A stretch of DNA of 64,000 nt from positions 9,655,271 to 9,719,270 of the forward strand of contig OY992834.1 in NCBI GenBank assembly GCA_963921425.1. Reading direction: 5' to 3'. The notes under the pieces were generated by a model that ran no database searches, was not told where the DNA came from, and saw nothing but the letters and a program-made list of their open reading frames with translations. The stretch comes from Dryas octopetala. Taxonomy: Eukaryota; Streptophyta; Magnoliopsida; Rosales; Rosaceae. The position numbers and the translations under genes were made by a program. This document shows, piece by piece, positions 1 to 11,191 of this stretch (its first letter is position 1; each line of letters opens with the position of its first letter).

Positions 1-610
1 AATCCACACACAGTGGACGGTTTGTAAGGTGAAGTCGGCTCCTTATGTTGTTGACGTGCAGCAGAAATTAGATTTTTTTTTTCTTTATAACAAAAATTTG
101 GCCCCTTTAGCTTACACAAATGGGATGTTTGGGATTTTTTTTTTTTTTTTGAGAGAGAGGATGTTTGGGATTTGAGCAAACATGTAAAATAGGATTGCAA
201 TCAATGGCAGCATATCATAAACCCATTATTGTGTTTGTCATTTTATTTATGTGTTAAAGTTACAAAATAAAAGAAATAGACAAATAGTTCAATAAAATAC
301 CTCCGTAATAGGAAAGTTTTCTTCCATAACGGACTCTATTTTCTTATTATTGGAAAGTGAAAACCTCCTCTAGGAAATTGTATTTTGCTTTCAGATGTTC
401 TGATATGCAGGTGGAATATCTTGTCAAGCTTTTAAAAGATTCCAATAACACACTATTTGATCCACAATTTCCAATAAATATTTGTAAATAAAAATGAATT
501 CTCTGATGTGTTTGGTTTTTTGTATATTATATAGTTGCGAGTTATAACTTAAAAAATGTAATGTCACATATAACTAAAAAGTGTTATAAATCTACTATTC
601 TTTTGTTTAA
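1..610. other. AT-rich flank, no gene seen
   Basis: AT-rich noncoding sequence with poly-T runs near 70 and 135-150. I see no coding potential, terminal repeat or RNA gene in it. It ends at the left target-site copy of the LINE. Confidence 0.6.
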
Positions 611-626
611 GTACTTTTAATTTATA
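611..626. repeat. Left target-site duplication of the LINE
   Basis: The 16-bp string gtacttttaatttata is repeated exactly at 2999-3014, directly after the poly-A tail. This defines both ends of the insertion. Confidence 0.92.
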
Positions 627-2998
627 TCGTGTAGAATGGGAATTCTTACGGGCGCTAATGGAAAAACTGGGTTTTCATGAGAAATGGATCTCTCTGATTA
701 TGGATTGCTTGACAACGGTGAGTTTCTCAGTCCTTTGGCGGGGTGCCCCGCTGGGGAATATTTTACCTCAAAGGGGGCTACGGCAGGGATGCCCTCTATC
801 CCCATATCTTTTCCTCTTGTGCGCTGAAGGCTTTACCACCCTGCTTAATAATGCAGACCGCCAGGGAATGATAAAAGGAGTGAAAGTTGCCCCCAATGCC
901 CCTGAACTGACACATTTATTCTATGCAGATGATAGCTTACTCTTTCTTGAGGCCACACCAGGAAGTGCCTGGGCGATAAAATCCATGCTCAATATCTATG
1001 CCGAAGTGTCTGGCCAATTGGTGAATTTCTCTAAATCAGCGGTGTGTTTCAGCAAAAATACTGACCATTTAATTTCCACTATTATCTCACAGGTTCTGGG
1101 GGTGCCGAAAGTGGAATGTCATGAAAAATATCTTGGCCTCCCCAGTGTGGCGGGGCGAGAGCGAAAGATCATTTTCCAATCAGTAAAGGAGCGTATCTGG
1201 AGGAAATTAAGTGGCTGGAAAGAAAAGTTTCTCTCTAAGGCGGGGAAGGAAGTTTTACTGAAGGCAGTGGTTCAGGCTATTCCTACTTATTATATGAGTG
1301 TTTTTCGCATGCCCAAGGGTGTCTGTAAGGAGATTCGTGCGATGTTCTTTCGGTTTTGGTGGAGTAGTGGTGTAAAGGGGAATGGTATACATTGGCTACG
1401 ATGGGAGAATTTGTGCACCTCCAAATTGGATGGGGGTTTGGGCTTCCGAAACTTTGAGTATTTTAACAAAGCCCTTATTGCCAAGCAGGGCTGGCGTCTC
1501 GTGCACTCCCCTGATTCTCTGGCCAGCCGGGTTTTGAGAAGCAGATATTTCCCTCACGGCTCTTTTATGAATGCCACCATTGGCCAGCGACCCTCACTTA
1601 TTTGGAGGTCTCTCATTTGGGCTCGTGGTCTGTTAAAGGATGGCATCAGGTGGCGTGTTGGTAATGGGTGCAACATCAAGGTATATCATGACAAATGGCT
1701 TCCAACACCTGTCACTCTTTCGGTGCAATCTCCACGGCTCCTTCCCACTGATTGTTTGGTCAGCGACCTCATCACTCCGTCAGGTGCCTGGAATAATGAG
1801 CTGCTTTACAACTATTTTTCGATGGAGGAAGCCGACATAATTGCTAGTATTCCCCTTGGCAGTTTGCATCACCCTGACCGACAAATCTGGCATTATACTA
1901 AAAATGGGCTTTACAACGTTAAGAGTGGGTACTGGCTTGCCATGAATTCGGCGACCATTTCGACCTTCCCCAGCTGCTCCTCTCATCGGCCCAATCAGCA
2001 ACTCTGGCGCACATTATGGAATTTGAGAATCCCGGGCAAGATCAAACTCTTCCTCTGGCGCTGCTGCCAAGAAATCCTTCCATGTAATGTCAATCTCTTC
2101 AACCGCAAGATCATCCCTCGGCCTGTCTGTCCTCGGTGTTGGAAAAAACCAGAGACGGTCCTTCATGCTGTTTGGGGATGCAGTGCTGCAAAAAATGTTT
2201 GGCACTGCTCTGTTCTTGGTGAGCTGGTGCGATGGTACAGGGGGGGAACCTTCACTGATTTTTTCCACTCAATTCTACTTGTTCTCTCCAAAGCCGAGCA
2301 GGAGGAATTTGCGTTTATTTGTTGGGGCGTTTGGAATATGCGGAATGATTTTGTGCATACTGGCGTGGTTGGAGATGGATTGCATCAGTATACCCGCATG
2401 ATTACTTTTGCTACTGAATACAAAGAGGCTTGGCTTCGCCTCTAACCGAGCCCCATGATGAACAGACCTGTGGAAAAATGGCAGAAGCCTGCGGAGGGTG
2501 TTTTTAAGATCAATGTGGATGCAGGTGTTTCTACACAAACTCGGGCGTGTGGTCTGGGGGTGGTGGTTCGGGACAGCTGTGGGGAGGCCCTTCTCGCTGC
2601 TTCCAAGCATATCCCTGGCACCCATTCGCCACGAGAAGCTGAACTCATGGCAGCTATCATGGGGCTGCAACTTGCTTCAGATCTTGGTCTTCACCATATT
2701 GTTTTGGAAATGGATGCACTGGATGCAGTGAATTGCATCAATGAACCTTCTAGCTGCCTGGCAACTGATGGGGTCCTTGTTGAGGATGTCAAACTCCTTT
2801 TACTGGGCTTCGCATCGACAACCTGTTGCCACTATCGACGAACCAGCAACAATGCAGCACATCACCTTGCCAAGTATGCTGTCTCTCATGTTGGCTCTCT
2901 TATTAGTCTTAATAACTGGCCAAATTGGCTTGCTGTAATTCTGCATAATGATGCAATTTGAATAAAAATTACAGCCTTCTTCTCTCAAAAAAAAAAAA
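627..2998 (+). mobile_element. 5'-truncated L1-type LINE (RT, zf-RVT, RNase H)
   Basis: Non-LTR retrotransposon copy. The reading frame is already open at the left end (RVEWEFL just before the methionine at 658), so the element starts inside the reverse transcriptase domain. The endonuclease, ORF1 and the start of RT are absent. Seen in order: RT with the catalytic YADD motif (residues 89-92 counted from 658), thumb region, a zf-RVT-like Cys/His block near 2040-2240, then an RNase H domain (2455-2961) with the acidic residues of INVDAG, REAELMA and LEMDAL. RT and RNase H lie in the same frame, separated by one TAA stop at 2443-2445. A short 3' UTR ends in a 12-A tail. The 16-bp duplication gtacttttaatttata flanks the copy at 611-626 and 2999-3014, as expected from target-primed reverse transcription. 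It is dead by truncation, and the intact tail and target repeats suggest moderate age. Confidence 0.93.
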
Positions 2999-3014
2999 GT
3001 ACTTTTAATTTATA
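2999..3014. repeat. Right target-site duplication of the LINE
   Basis: Exact copy of 611-626, abutting the poly-A tail. One or two A residues of the tail could also belong to the repeat. Confidence 0.92.
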
Positions 3015-4547
3015 ATATATAACTAATATTAAAATTTAAACAAAAACAAGTATAGAAAAATTCGACAATGAATGTGTATAACCAAATTACATCTATCAAT
3101 TTGGCAATACTTTCGCCAGTCTCAAAACACCTCCACATGCTCTAACATCGCATATGCCATATCCACATGGAAAAGGCAACCAACCACCGAAATAATAACA
3201 AGAAAAGAGAGAAATTAATAGCAATTATATATATTATATATATGAAGCTTTAATATTCAAAAGCATCATAAGCTTTCTTCTTTAACCTTCATTAATTAAT
3301 TCACATGCACTTATACATGAAATCATTATGAAGGGCATATATATTTGGTTTCTGTCAATCAAAGTGGGTCAGCACTCTGCAGAAAGATATCACAGCAAGC
3401 TTTTTAACGTTTCATGCTTTGCTTTGAACTTTTGATCACAAAAAGCATCACAACTTTTTCATGCAATCAAATGAGCACATTATCCACAAGTAAAAAGATA
3501 ATAATATTGATCCTAATTTAGCAGAAGTATTTGGAAGTTTTAGAATGATTCTGACTCAGAAGACAGCATTAACGTACTACCATAAAAAAATAGCTCTTAA
3601 CCTTAAGGTCCTTAACATATACAACACGTATATGGCTATATGGATGCATCTGAATTTAATAATTAATAAAGATTAGGCATACATCTTATGCGTGTACCAA
3701 AAAAGATGGGTTTCTTATCTTATTAATTGTATGAAAGGTGACTTTAACTTTAATAATCCTATATACCCACAAAGGCCATTGATACCTACAAAGTGATAAT
3801 CATGTATTAATAAATAAATAAAAAAGATAATCATGTATACGGTATACCACAGGCTTCACGTTCTAAATTTGGTTGGTCACTTCATTTGCCAATGACCCAT
3901 GTCGGTGATTTCGGCTTTGCTAGATGGGTCGACACTCTCGAGATATTTTAAGCTAGCTTCCGCGCTTGTACATGGATATTATATGCATTGTTTTCTTATA
4001 TTTCATATCCTTATAATTTGTCTCTTAAACGGTTAATCATATTAAAAATACTCGTACTTACTGATAATGAGGAATGTAGATCGATTAAACTTGAGAGTTA
4101 AAATCTAAAATTAATTTATAAATGAGGATTCTACATTCTAAAGAAAGCCATCTTGATCAAAATGAGATAAAATAGAAAAATAGTTGTTGATCAAATCATA
4201 GGAGCCTTTGATAGTTGAAATACTACCTTATTGATCAATCCACAAGGGATGTGGATTTCTATATGATAGCATGAGTAATCTTTTATTGTTCATTAGATTA
4301 TGTTATAGACTATCAATCAACATTGTTGATCATGTAAAAATATGTCTAAACGTGTAGTTCTGATTAATTATTTGATAACATAATATGTTAGACTATTTGA
4401 CCAAAGAACTCATTAACATTGGACCAAAGGGTATTTGCCCTTCTCTTCTTCAGTTATATGATTAATCATATGCTTTTTTAATTGAAATATGATCCTCAAC
4501 TGATTTTGTGTTTATGTCTAAAATTGCATGGATCTAAATTTAAGGGC
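3015..4547. other. Intergenic, AT-rich, nothing recognised
   Basis: No open frame with protein-like composition, no inverted terminal repeats and no RNA gene noticed. It contains only short AT microsatellites (for example around 3225-3245). Confidence 0.55.
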
Positions 4548-4550
4548 TAA

Positions 4551-5031
4551 GAGTATCTCCAAGAGACTCTTTAAATTTTCAGTAGTGCTAGATATACCAC
4601 ATTTTTATACCATAATTTCATACCACCTTATGTGGCAACTTACATGGCATTCATACATTGGATACTAAAAAATAAAAAGAAAAACTCAAAAAGAAAAAGA
4701 AAAACTGTGTCCAATAAAACAATGACACGTGAGATGGTATAAGAATGTGGTATAAGAAATGTGGTAAGTATAGCATTATTCTTAAATTTTACTTTTCAAA
4801 TCTCACTTTGCTGACCTATGTGGCATTTTGAAGAATTAAAATTATTCACTTAAATAGACTTTTCAAATTTAAACAAAATTTTATTTTTATTATGATTATG
4901 ATTATATTAAATTTTAAACGTTAAACAACTTTTAAATTAATAATAAATTTGATTTGAAGAGTCTAATTCACTCTTCAAATTTGACTAATTGATCTTGGGT
5001 GTCTATTTTGAAGAGCCTGTTAGAGATGCTC
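4551..5031. mobile_element. Harbinger/PIF-like MITE, host of a second MITE
   Basis: The left end GAGTATCTCCAAGAG and the inverted right end GAGCATCTCTAACAG pair as terminal inverted repeats. They are flanked by TAA at 4548-4550 and 5032-5034, the three-base target site of PIF/Harbinger elements. This terminal motif (GAGCATCTCCAACAG type) is widespread in plant MITEs. No transposase is present, so it is non-autonomous. A second MITE (4580-4781) sits inside it, so this element is the older one. Confidence 0.75.
4580..4781. mobile_element. MULE-type MITE nested in the 4551-5031 element
   Basis: Imperfect terminal inverted repeats: the left end reads CAGTAGTGCTAG and continues to ACCACAT, and the right end reversed reads GAATAATGCTAT and continues to TACCACAT. 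The 9-bp sequence ttaaatttt flanks the element at 4571-4579 and 4782-4790. A 9-bp target site points to the Mutator superfamily, but the repeat is AT-rich, so the class is an inference. About 202 bp, with no coding capacity. Confidence 0.68.
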
Positions 5032-5034
5032 TAA

Positions 5035-5560
5035 ACATTTTAAGTGTAAAATTTAAAATTTAAGATTTATATTGAGAAATATTTAAATGAAAGTCGACAA
5101 TGATATAATTTTAGATATAAACACAAAATCAGTACCAAAAGATTAAAAGAGGATATGGATAAGCTTTGACCCAATTAAGCCCACATCAAAATGACTATCA
5201 TCCATACGCAAGAGGGTGCACATATGCAGCTTCAAAAGTTGAAACCCAATTAAGTTCCCCAACTTGGGCATACCTCTAAAGTCTAAACAGCAAAACGGAA
5301 TTCCGAAGCATATGGAAGACCAAAATATTGAGAAATCTTAATATGGAAGAAGAAAACATGGTCAAAATACCCCCTAGGCATGATGCAATGTACCCCATTG
5401 ATTGCAAATCTCAAATCACATTAATTTATTGGCCCCAAAAAAAAGCACCCAAATGCACCTTTTAACGTGGCAACATGAATTGAAGTTGGTTGACGTGATC
5501 AGCCTATCTAATTAAGATCATAAACCCCAAAAAGAGAAAATTAATACCAACCCCCATTTT
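5035..5560. other. Upstream region of the ADF gene
   Basis: Noncoding sequence leading into a pyrimidine-rich stretch (5565-5610) that probably lies in the ADF 5' leader or core promoter. No convincing TATA box was picked out. Confidence 0.45.
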
Positions 5561-5737
5561 CTCCCTCAAAAATCTCTCCTCCCCTCCCTTCCTTTCCTTC
5601 CAAACTCACAGTTTCTCTCATGCACTTTTCAAAATCAGACTACATTTTTGCAGATCTGTCACAATATCTCTCTCTTGATTTTCCTGCATTTTCTCTCCTC
5701 ATTGCACAAGGTTCAGTCTCATATAGTACAGAACAAC

Positions 5738-7625
5738 ATGGTAAGCTACCTGAGGCTCTGAGTTCTCTAGCTAGCTACAAATTTTGTATATATTTTATGT
5801 GAAAATTATATATATGATGATCAGAGAGATCTTTAATTAGCATAATTGTGAAAATGCATACATATATGCCAAATTATGAATCTGTAGATCTCTGTACGTT
5901 TATCATTTTGTTTTCTTAATTTTATGTTCATATCACATAATTCACATGCCATGGTATATCTATATATATATATATATATATTTGAACGATTTCTATCTTC
6001 GAATGTGATGCTTGATTATTTCCATTTTCTTAGGACATAAATAAATGTTAAGTTGTTAAACTGTCCATTTAAACAATATATTCATAGATAATTTTCATTT
6101 TACCAATATTAAAATCTAACATGTATGTAACACAACGACACATTCTCTATTGTGGGATACTGAATGTGGGAATATTGCGAGATGTGAGTCAAGCATACAA
6201 ACAATTGTCATTCCGTCAGTCACATCCCTTATTTTTGTCCCACTTTAGAGTAAAATTCGTGACATAACATGTCAGCCTCGTGGGTAACTCTTTCACTTCC
6301 TTGTGCCTTGTATGCTTATAATTTACAAATGTTTTTGGGTAAAATTGATGATGGGTAGGCGAACTCGGCATCTGGAATGGCTGTGCATGATGATTGCAAG
6401 CTCAAGTTCTTGGAACTAAAAGCGAAGAGGAACCATCGATTTATTGTGTTCAAGATTGATGAAAAGATACAACAGGTGATCGTAGAGAAGGTTGGAAGTC
6501 CTGATGAATCCTATGATGACTTCACTGCCTCCTTGCCTGCTGATGAGTGCCGCTATGCTGTCTATGATTTTGATTTCACAACTGATGAGAACTGCCAGAA
6601 AAGCAAAATCTTTTTCATTGCATGGTTAGTATATATGAACCCAATGTGTCTATCTCTTTCTCATCAAGGGACTTGTTCGATGAAAGTTTTTCTCCTTATA
6701 ACTTAGTTGCTTAACAAATGACATGTTATATATGTATTTCATTTACATTCATTATATGTATATATCGTGCATAGTATGATGTTTGATGATACGAGGCAAC
6801 ATACCACATCATTGAGAAAAATAATTTTGTAAAAAGAAAATTGTATAGCTTACATCACACTGATATACAAATATACAATAAAAATTCTACTATCAAACAG
6901 TTTAACATGTTATGTTTTAAAATTATAAAAAAACAAGGAGAATCATGTCAGAATGTAAGATCCTAACTGACCAGGTATGCGATTATAGGTTGGCTAGGTT
7001 GGACTATTGCCCACCAAAAAAGGGATCCTAACCCCTAAGTATATTTTGTAGTCCACAAGTCCAAATTAACCCATCTCAACTGTACCTTCAGCTCACCTCC
7101 AAGGCCCAAATCTCAACCTGGACCCCACTTTTCCCATTTAGGCCTAGTATCCCAGTCGATATCAATTTTGTAGTCTAGTTCATTTGACAGTTGGATATAT
7201 AATAAGAAAATGTTATTCCTCATATGTAATGTAATGTAAATAGTTCATCCCCAAAAGTTTACTCTTCATAAACTTGTGCATTGTTTGCAACTTGCTGGCC
7301 TGAGAAATTTAGTTCTGTTTTTGGCCAAATTTTCGAAGTCACTCAAGGTAAAGAAACACTACCAAATTGATTAAATCTATGATTTTTAGCACAGATTAAC
7401 ACATATATATTGATCAACTCTAATTAATAAGAGGTAGATCACTATGTAATTGGGTTGTGTTTAATTGTAAACAGGGCACCGGATACATCAAGGGTGAGAA
7501 GTAAGATGCTTTATGCAAGCTCCAAGGATAGATTCAAGAGGGAATTGGATGGCATTCAATTGGAGTTGCAGGCAACAGATCCCAGTGAGATGAGCTTGGA
7601 TATCATAAAAGCCCGAGCAATCTAA
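5738..7625 (+). CDS. ADF: Actin-depolymerizing factor (ADF/cofilin)
   Basis: Small actin-binding protein that severs and depolymerises filaments in the cytosol. Three coding exons: 5738-5740, 6359-6624 and 7475-7625, giving 139 residues, the usual plant ADF length. The first exon codes only for the initiator ATG, which is followed at once by a GT donor. This one-codon exon is a hallmark of plant ADF genes and decides the start. The protein begins [18 protein letters not shown], with the regulatory serine near position 6, and carries the ADF core [10 protein letters not shown] and the actin-binding helix region [20 protein letters not shown]. It ends [10 protein letters not shown]. Intron 1 is 618 bp and holds a (TA)n run near 5960-5980; intron 2 is 850 bp. 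Many plant ADFs have AWSPDT where this one has AWAPDT. Function rests on family knowledge. The gene looks intact. Confidence 0.95.
5960..5982. repeat. (TA)n microsatellite in ADF intron 1
   Basis: About ten TA dinucleotides in a row inside the first intron. Likely polymorphic, with no function inferred. Confidence 0.85.
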
Positions 7626-8417
7626 AATTCTGTACACACCATTCATCCCCATCACTGTCTCCTGTCACATGATCATCATCATCATCTTCTTCGAATTCAT
7701 TTTTCGTACGTAGTTACTTGTGTGAGCTATTTTCTTTTATATTAATTACTTTATTTTTCAGATCAGCTGTGGAATATTCAGACCTAAGACCATATTGATG
7801 TTTACCTCCTTAATTTGCTAGCTCTATTGGCTTATGTCAGATTTTCTTGTGTTCTATATATTCTCTTACCAAATGAAAATATATATCTCTTTGTATTTGA
7901 GACTTCATCAAGAAAGTATTTCATTCAATTGTTTTGTAGGAAAAACAAGAATAATTGTTTTCAAGTGTGTATTCCCTTATAACTGCTTGTTATTAAGTTC
8001 TCCCAATATTTGAGTTTCCCACATGCATGTCCACTTTCTTCATAATACCTCTTTCCTCTCAACAAAAGATTGAAGGGAAAAAGGGTCATAAACAAGGAAG
8101 AGGAGGAGAAGTACATGGAAGTGTATCACTAGCTATAGGAGACTACACCATATATGTACTCTCTTCCATAAACTTCCTCCATATATAAACTTCTTCCATA
8201 AACTTCCATAAACTTCCTATATATATATATATATATTTGTTTCTGATGGTAAAGAAATCAAACAATATTGAGGCTTTATTGGCAAGGTCATATAGTCACA
8301 TGCTATGTATATTTCTCATTTCTCACTACAGACCATGCTCATCCTTCTAAAAAGATTTTGTATCTTCATGTGGAACCTCTTCATCCCAGTCTTGGACATA
8401 AAATTTTAAATCATGGC
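7626..8417. other. Convergent spacer between ADF and GT90 copy 1
   Basis: 3' flank of the ADF gene (+) and of the first GT90 gene (-). The left edge of the tandem duplication falls near 8147. A TA-rich run lies at about 8219-8235. No further gene is seen. Confidence 0.5.
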
Positions 8418-11191
8418 CTATGGGAGCTTTTGATTAAAACTCTGCCAATATTCATTTTCCCAAGTTTCAACTTGCCTTGTTGAATTAGCCTTTCTCTCAC
8501 GAAAATCGCGAAGAGCCAGAGGATCATACGGCGGAGGCAAAGTGCATGGGAGTTCATCACTGGGATGCTTCACCATGGACTCCTCCATGAAACTCTTCCA
8601 TGTACCATTTGCAGGGCATGCCATTGTTTCTGAACATAGTTCCACTGCATTGGGAGGTATAGTTGGCTTGAATTTCAAAAGCTTTGCATATTCATTTAGT
8701 ACATGAAACATGTAGTCATACACATAGTCCATCTTTAGATCTTCTTGTATGAAGTTGCTTGCTGCCTCCCCAATGGCCTGTGCCTGCCGTGTTTATGAGA
8801 TGCCAAGGTTAAAATTCAGACTTTGGATGGCAAAAGTGCATAAACAAAATAAAAAATTGTAACAAATAAGAAAACAAAATTGAGTGTAAAACTTTCGGGT
8901 CACGAGTATATAAGTAATACAAAATTGGGTGTAAACTTTTGTCACAAATGTATACACACCCCTTGTGTTTGTCTAAAGTTTGTCACAAATGATACATATA
9001 CGTGTGACAGAAGTTTCGGTTACTAAAATTTGGAAAAAGTTTTAGTGATTCTAGTATTATTTTGTAGTGCATATGTATTTTGGGAGGAAAGATTTTAACC
9101 TTTTCTGTGTGATTATTGCCCCACTCCACAGCAAACTTAAGAGAAGTGCACTTGGTGTTGTCCCTAATAGGCCAATAGTGCTGCAATGGTACCATGCCTC
9201 TCATGAAGAAATCGTAGTAACGTGGGGTTACATACAAAGCCATAGCATCACATGCCATGATGTATTTGTCACTTACAGACCATGCCCATCCTTCTATATA
9301 AATTTTGTACCTGTACAGACCAAAGTTCTATGTATATCAGCCAAAAAATGAGGAACAAAGTAAACAAAGAAAATTTTAAATCTGTAAAATTAAATTTCAA
9401 ATTAAATTTCGAAAATACCTGTGCTTGCATTGGTCTTCTAAGTTGGATTGCTTGTACCCTTGTTTAGATTCTTGCTCCCAATTCTAAAATTAAAGTAAAA
9501 AAAACAGACATAACCCATTAGTTGCTACATTATTGAAACTTAACTTGAAACTCAATTAATATGAGTGAATAGGCTCAAAAAAACATTATATATTTGTAAT
9601 GTAAAATTTTGATATTCCAAATTATATGGGATATGATCTCAACATAAATTAAATACATATTATTGTTTTTAATATCAATGATTAGTACATAAAGAAATTG
9701 AATGTATATAGAATAATAGTTGGAAACTATTGTACCTGTATGTATAGGCGTGTATTCCAGTCATTTTTGTCAGAGACATTGCATTTGAGAAGGTCTTTCC
9801 TGGTTGGAGCCACATATGGGTTACCTTTCCAGTAAGCATAGGGTACCCTGTCCTTCCACTTTGTTCTTTTATTCCCTTCTCTTAAGCTTGGCAGTATACT
9901 TCTCCATGGTTTTATATTGGTCTCAGGCCTACCAAAATTAAAATTTAGCCCACATTTAACTTACATTAGAAAATCTTAAATGTCCTCTAAAATCCCATTT
10001 CCTTTAACTTTTTTACGTTAAGGCTTTTTTTTTTCCTTTTTTTTGAAAGGATTTTAAATTGAGGCTTATGGGCCAGAATTGAGAATTGAGAGGATTCAAA
10101 TCTAACACAATGTTTCCCTAATAAAAACAGAAAAACAAAAACAAAGGGCACTTCACATGCAACAAAGTAAGATGCATAAGCAAACATGTATAAGAGTAAG
10201 ACACAAGTAATTAATAATTACCAGCCCCAAAAAGACCAATCCGGGAACACAATATCCAAGCTCTCCTCATCCGCACAGTATTGAAACAAAGGCGGCGGGC
10301 CTGCATTCGGACCCCGAAAGTCCTTTGATAGGACGACCGGCAGATCATCACAGGCAAACATGAGCTCCAAGTCAGGCAATCTACCAGGGTACACCCTTAG
10401 AAGTTGCAAAATGCCCCATAATGTAAACATGTCCCTAGTTTGAAAGGACTGCCTATACTTGTCTAGGTAGGCCTTGCCGTCCACGATCACGAGCCTAAAA
10501 TGCGCGGTCTTACGGGCCCGCTCCACCATGTCCCTCGTGATTCCCGTCTCCTTCCACGGCCGTAGATCTTCGTGGATCCATCGGAAGTATGAAGGGCATG
10601 TGAGATTTGATGGATGGCTAGAATTACTTGTGGGATTGTACATGGTAGGGTAGGCTCTTGGACAAGTTTGTGTAACATTAATTCCTTTGGTACATTGTAG
10701 TGGGAATTCAGGGCTTTTGGGTGTTTTTGTTGTTGGTATGATTGATTTCTTAGAAGAAGCACCTAAAAATTTAAACTGAGGGATAGAAAGCATGAACATA
10801 TATGTTAGTATTAAACGAAATTTTGATACAAAATATTTATATGCAATGAAAAGCTATGGATAGGGGGCACTAGCTTCAATAAGTTTCCTAAGGATATGAT
10901 CCAAATAGTTTACTCAAAGAAAAATAAAAAGCACACTATGACACAAAGCATTGAAACTTCATGTATCTATAGCAAGCACTATATATTGGAGTTGAATGAA
11001 CTTACAGTGTCAAACCAACCTGCAAATACCAACGCAGCCACAAAGAAAAACGAGAATAACAACAAGACTAGAGTAGTTGCTTCCTTTGATCTCATCTTCT
11101 TCAATGGCCGCCAACTTGTTCCAACAAAGTGCCTATGCAATCCGGAGCCATCCAAGAAATCATACAAATGCTTCGCATTGCTCCTCTTCAT
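8418..11191 (-). CDS. GT90 / rumi-like O-glucosyltransferase, copy 1
   Basis: Putative protein O-glycosyltransferase of the CAP10/GT90 family (rumi relatives), expected in the ER/Golgi lumen. Six exons on the minus strand: 11191-11006, 10775-10222, 9928-9736, 9483-9419, 9310-9100 and 8783-8418, giving 524 residues. An N-terminal membrane anchor (residues about 41-58) follows a short basic cytosolic tail. The CAP10 domain runs from about 120 to the end, with family blocks DWSFWGW (near 241-247), NIKPW, PYAYWKGNP, EGWAWSVSDKYI, YYDFFMRG, HYWPI and VYDYMFHVLNEYAKLL. The usual block FDCDDRPV near residue 202 reads FACDDLPV here, while copy 2 keeps the consensus. All splice sites are GT-AG and the frame is open, so the gene may be active, but altered catalysis is possible. 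The acceptor substrate of plant members is not established here. A second ATG at residue 33 is an alternative start. Confidence 0.93.
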
